DNA from: Candidatus Sulfotelmatobacter sp.
Lineage (GTDB): Bacteria > Acidobacteriota > Terriglobia > Terriglobales > Acidobacteriaceae
DNA: 6,799 nt
Assembly (NCBI GenBank): GCA_030037575.1
Contig: JASHRB010000478.1
Location: 1 to 6,799, forward strand
Direction of reading: 5' to 3'
In this document: one piece after another, positions 6,009 to 6,799 of the stretch
How positions within the stretch are numbered: position 1 is the first letter of the stretch
How the letters are laid out: each line of letters begins with the position of its first letter
Notes under the pieces: generated by a model
The model's input: only the letters and a program-made list of their open reading frames with translations
Told to the model about the DNA's origin: nothing
Databases searched by the model: none
Made by a program: the position numbers and the translations under genes

Positions 6009-6731
6009 GAGCGGGTGAGGACAATGAAGATTCTTGTTTGTGCCCGAATCGGTACGAGTTCCCGCAAACATTGGCGCTGTCTTGGGGCCGGCTGCATCAA
6101 CTCTTGCGTCGGCCGGCCGCGACACGGGCGACGGCGCCCGCGTCCCATTTTCCCAAGCCAACTCCAGAGATGATGAAAAATCGGGGGGAAGGCCGCTGGC
6201 TTTTTCGGCGGAAGTGCGCACCCACTGATTGAGCGCGGCGCAGATGCTGCGGCGCTGCTCGTGATCTTCCACAACGACAAACCGGACGAAGCAGTTGCCG
6301 GAATGAAGGCGCGAGCGCATGGGATTCGCATAGGTAAACATGCGATCGAGCACGAAGGCCATGTTGTCATCCTCGGAGAATTGGAGGACGGCGAGCATGC
6401 GGCGGAATGTGGTCTCAGCGGCTGAAGCCGCGGGTTCTAGCGATCGGGTGTCGCAGCGCGGAAGGGCTGCCCCAGCCGAAATCTCGTCGCCAACCTGACT
6501 GGCAACCGCTGGAGACCCTTGGCTCCGCTCGAGACTGCGGCTGCCGGGAGGGCAAAGCGGCGCAATTCCTTCGGCGAGCGCGAAGATGCCGGGTTTGCTG
6601 GGGACGACGAGCAGACTGTGAAGCGAATCGCAGCGGAACCAGCGGGACCATTGCAGATGGCGCGGGTCGACGGGGCGGTTGAGGCCGTGGCGGGCCAGAG
6701 AATCTGTGACGAGGCGGGTTAAAGCTTCCAT
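5994..6731 (-). CDS. Conserved-looking protein of unknown function with in-frame repeat
   Basis: I do not recognise a named family. The 245-residue protein has no signal peptide or membrane helix and is likely cytoplasmic. The ATG at 6731 is chosen because AGGAG lies six bases upstream; a TTG at 6749 is in frame but has no such site. Residues 1-57 (with HLQWSRWFRCDSLHSLLVVPSKPGIFALAE) and 105-172 (RRMLAVLQFSEDDNMAFVLD, then CFVRFVVVEDHEQRRSICAALNQW) look like compact alternating strand/helix sequence of a real fold. Between them, about 60-104 is Ser/Ala/Gly/Pro-rich and is encoded by a composite palindromic repeat. Residues 173-245 are low in complexity and run into a hairpin that supplies the stop. 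Both ends of the frame are therefore shaped by repeats, and the true core may be about 125 residues. It lies 386 bases upstream of nrdJ on the same strand. Repeats between them argue against tight coupling, and nothing ties it to nucleotide metabolism. Confidence 0.7.
   Translation of the reverse strand: MEALTRLVTDSLARHGLNRPVDPRHLQWSRWFRCDSLHSLLVVPSKPGIFALAEGIAPLCPPGSRSLERSQGSPAVASQVGDEISAGAALPRCDTRSLEPAASAAETTFRRMLAVLQFSEDDNMAFVLDRMFTYANPMRSRLHSGNCFVRFVVVEDHEQRRSICAALNQWVRTSAEKASGLPPDFSSSLELAWENGTRAPSPVSRPADARVDAAGPKTAPMFAGTRTDSGTNKNLHCPHPLPSGF
6418..6526. repeat. Composite repeat, copy inside a coding region
   Basis: GCGGCT-GA-AGCCGC (6418-6431) is a perfect hairpin. It is followed by CCGCGGGTTCTAGCGA (6428-6443, also found at 2343-2358), then TCGCAGCGC-N-GAAGGGCTGC (6451-6470), a TCGCCA block, TGGCA, GGAGA and GGCTCC (6521-6526). 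The order is the same as in the intergenic copy at 5861-5977. Here it is translated on the minus strand as about residues 69-105 of the unknown protein. Confidence 0.7.
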
Positions 6732-6741
6732 CTGGGCTCCT

Positions 6742-6757
6742 CGGGGCAAAAGCCCCG
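6742..6757 (-). repeat. GGGGC/GCCCC hairpin abutting the ribosome site
   Basis: CGGGGC-AAAA-GCCCCG is a perfect 6-bp hairpin. On the minus strand its 3' side nearly touches the GAGGAG ribosome site of the unknown gene, so in the transcript it forms a stem in the 5' leader. The remaining bases, 6758-6799, show no gene. Confidence 0.5.
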
Positions 6758-6799
6758 GTTCGTTAAAAATTGTTTCCCTTTGGCCCGGCTTGAAACCGA

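Noticed and set aside
5633..6370. A 245-codon open frame on the minus strand running from inside the unknown gene toward nrdJ
   Set aside because: It is offset by one base from the better-supported frame, has no ribosome site, and most of it translates palindromic repeats.

Overview
The window reads as chromosomal DNA of a GC-rich, free-living bacterium, most likely an acidobacterium (Terriglobia-like). This rests on the style of the B12-dependent ribonucleotide reductase and on the density of short GC-rich palindromic repeats with cores such as GCTGAAGC or GCTAAAGC. It is an inference from pattern memory; no search was run. All genes I can support are on the minus strand.

Layout from right to left, in the direction of transcription. 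(1) 6731-5994: a 245-residue protein of unknown function with a clear Shine-Dalgarno. Its middle appears to be interrupted in frame by a copy of a composite repeat, and its stop codon lies inside a hairpin. (2) 5993-5608: a non-coding stretch packed with palindromes, including a second copy of the same composite repeat. Near its nrdJ end is a 14-bp palindrome containing a DnaA-box-like core. (3) 5607-2491: nrdJ, a complete adenosylcobalamin-dependent class II ribonucleotide reductase of 1038 residues with all expected catalytic motifs. At least three segments of it look like palindromic repeats translated in frame. (4) 2490-2217: a spacer holding half of a palindromic repeat and what may be the 5' non-coding end of an IS110 element. 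(5) 2216-1587: a dead IS110 transposase, with an amber codon at 51 and no C-terminal half. (6) 1586-1291: a spacer with inverted repeats but no recognisable gene. (7) 1290-1: the N-terminal 430 residues of a multi-pass GT39/PMT-like membrane glycosyltransferase that runs off the window.

The genes do not form an obvious pathway. nrdJ supplies deoxyribonucleotides, the glycosyltransferase belongs to envelope polymer synthesis, and the IS110 piece is a relic. What links the regions is the repeat family: it fills the spacers, seems to have been hit by the IS110 element, and has entered two protein-coding genes without breaking their frames. That in-frame colonisation, reminiscent of Rickettsia palindromic elements, is the most interesting signal here.
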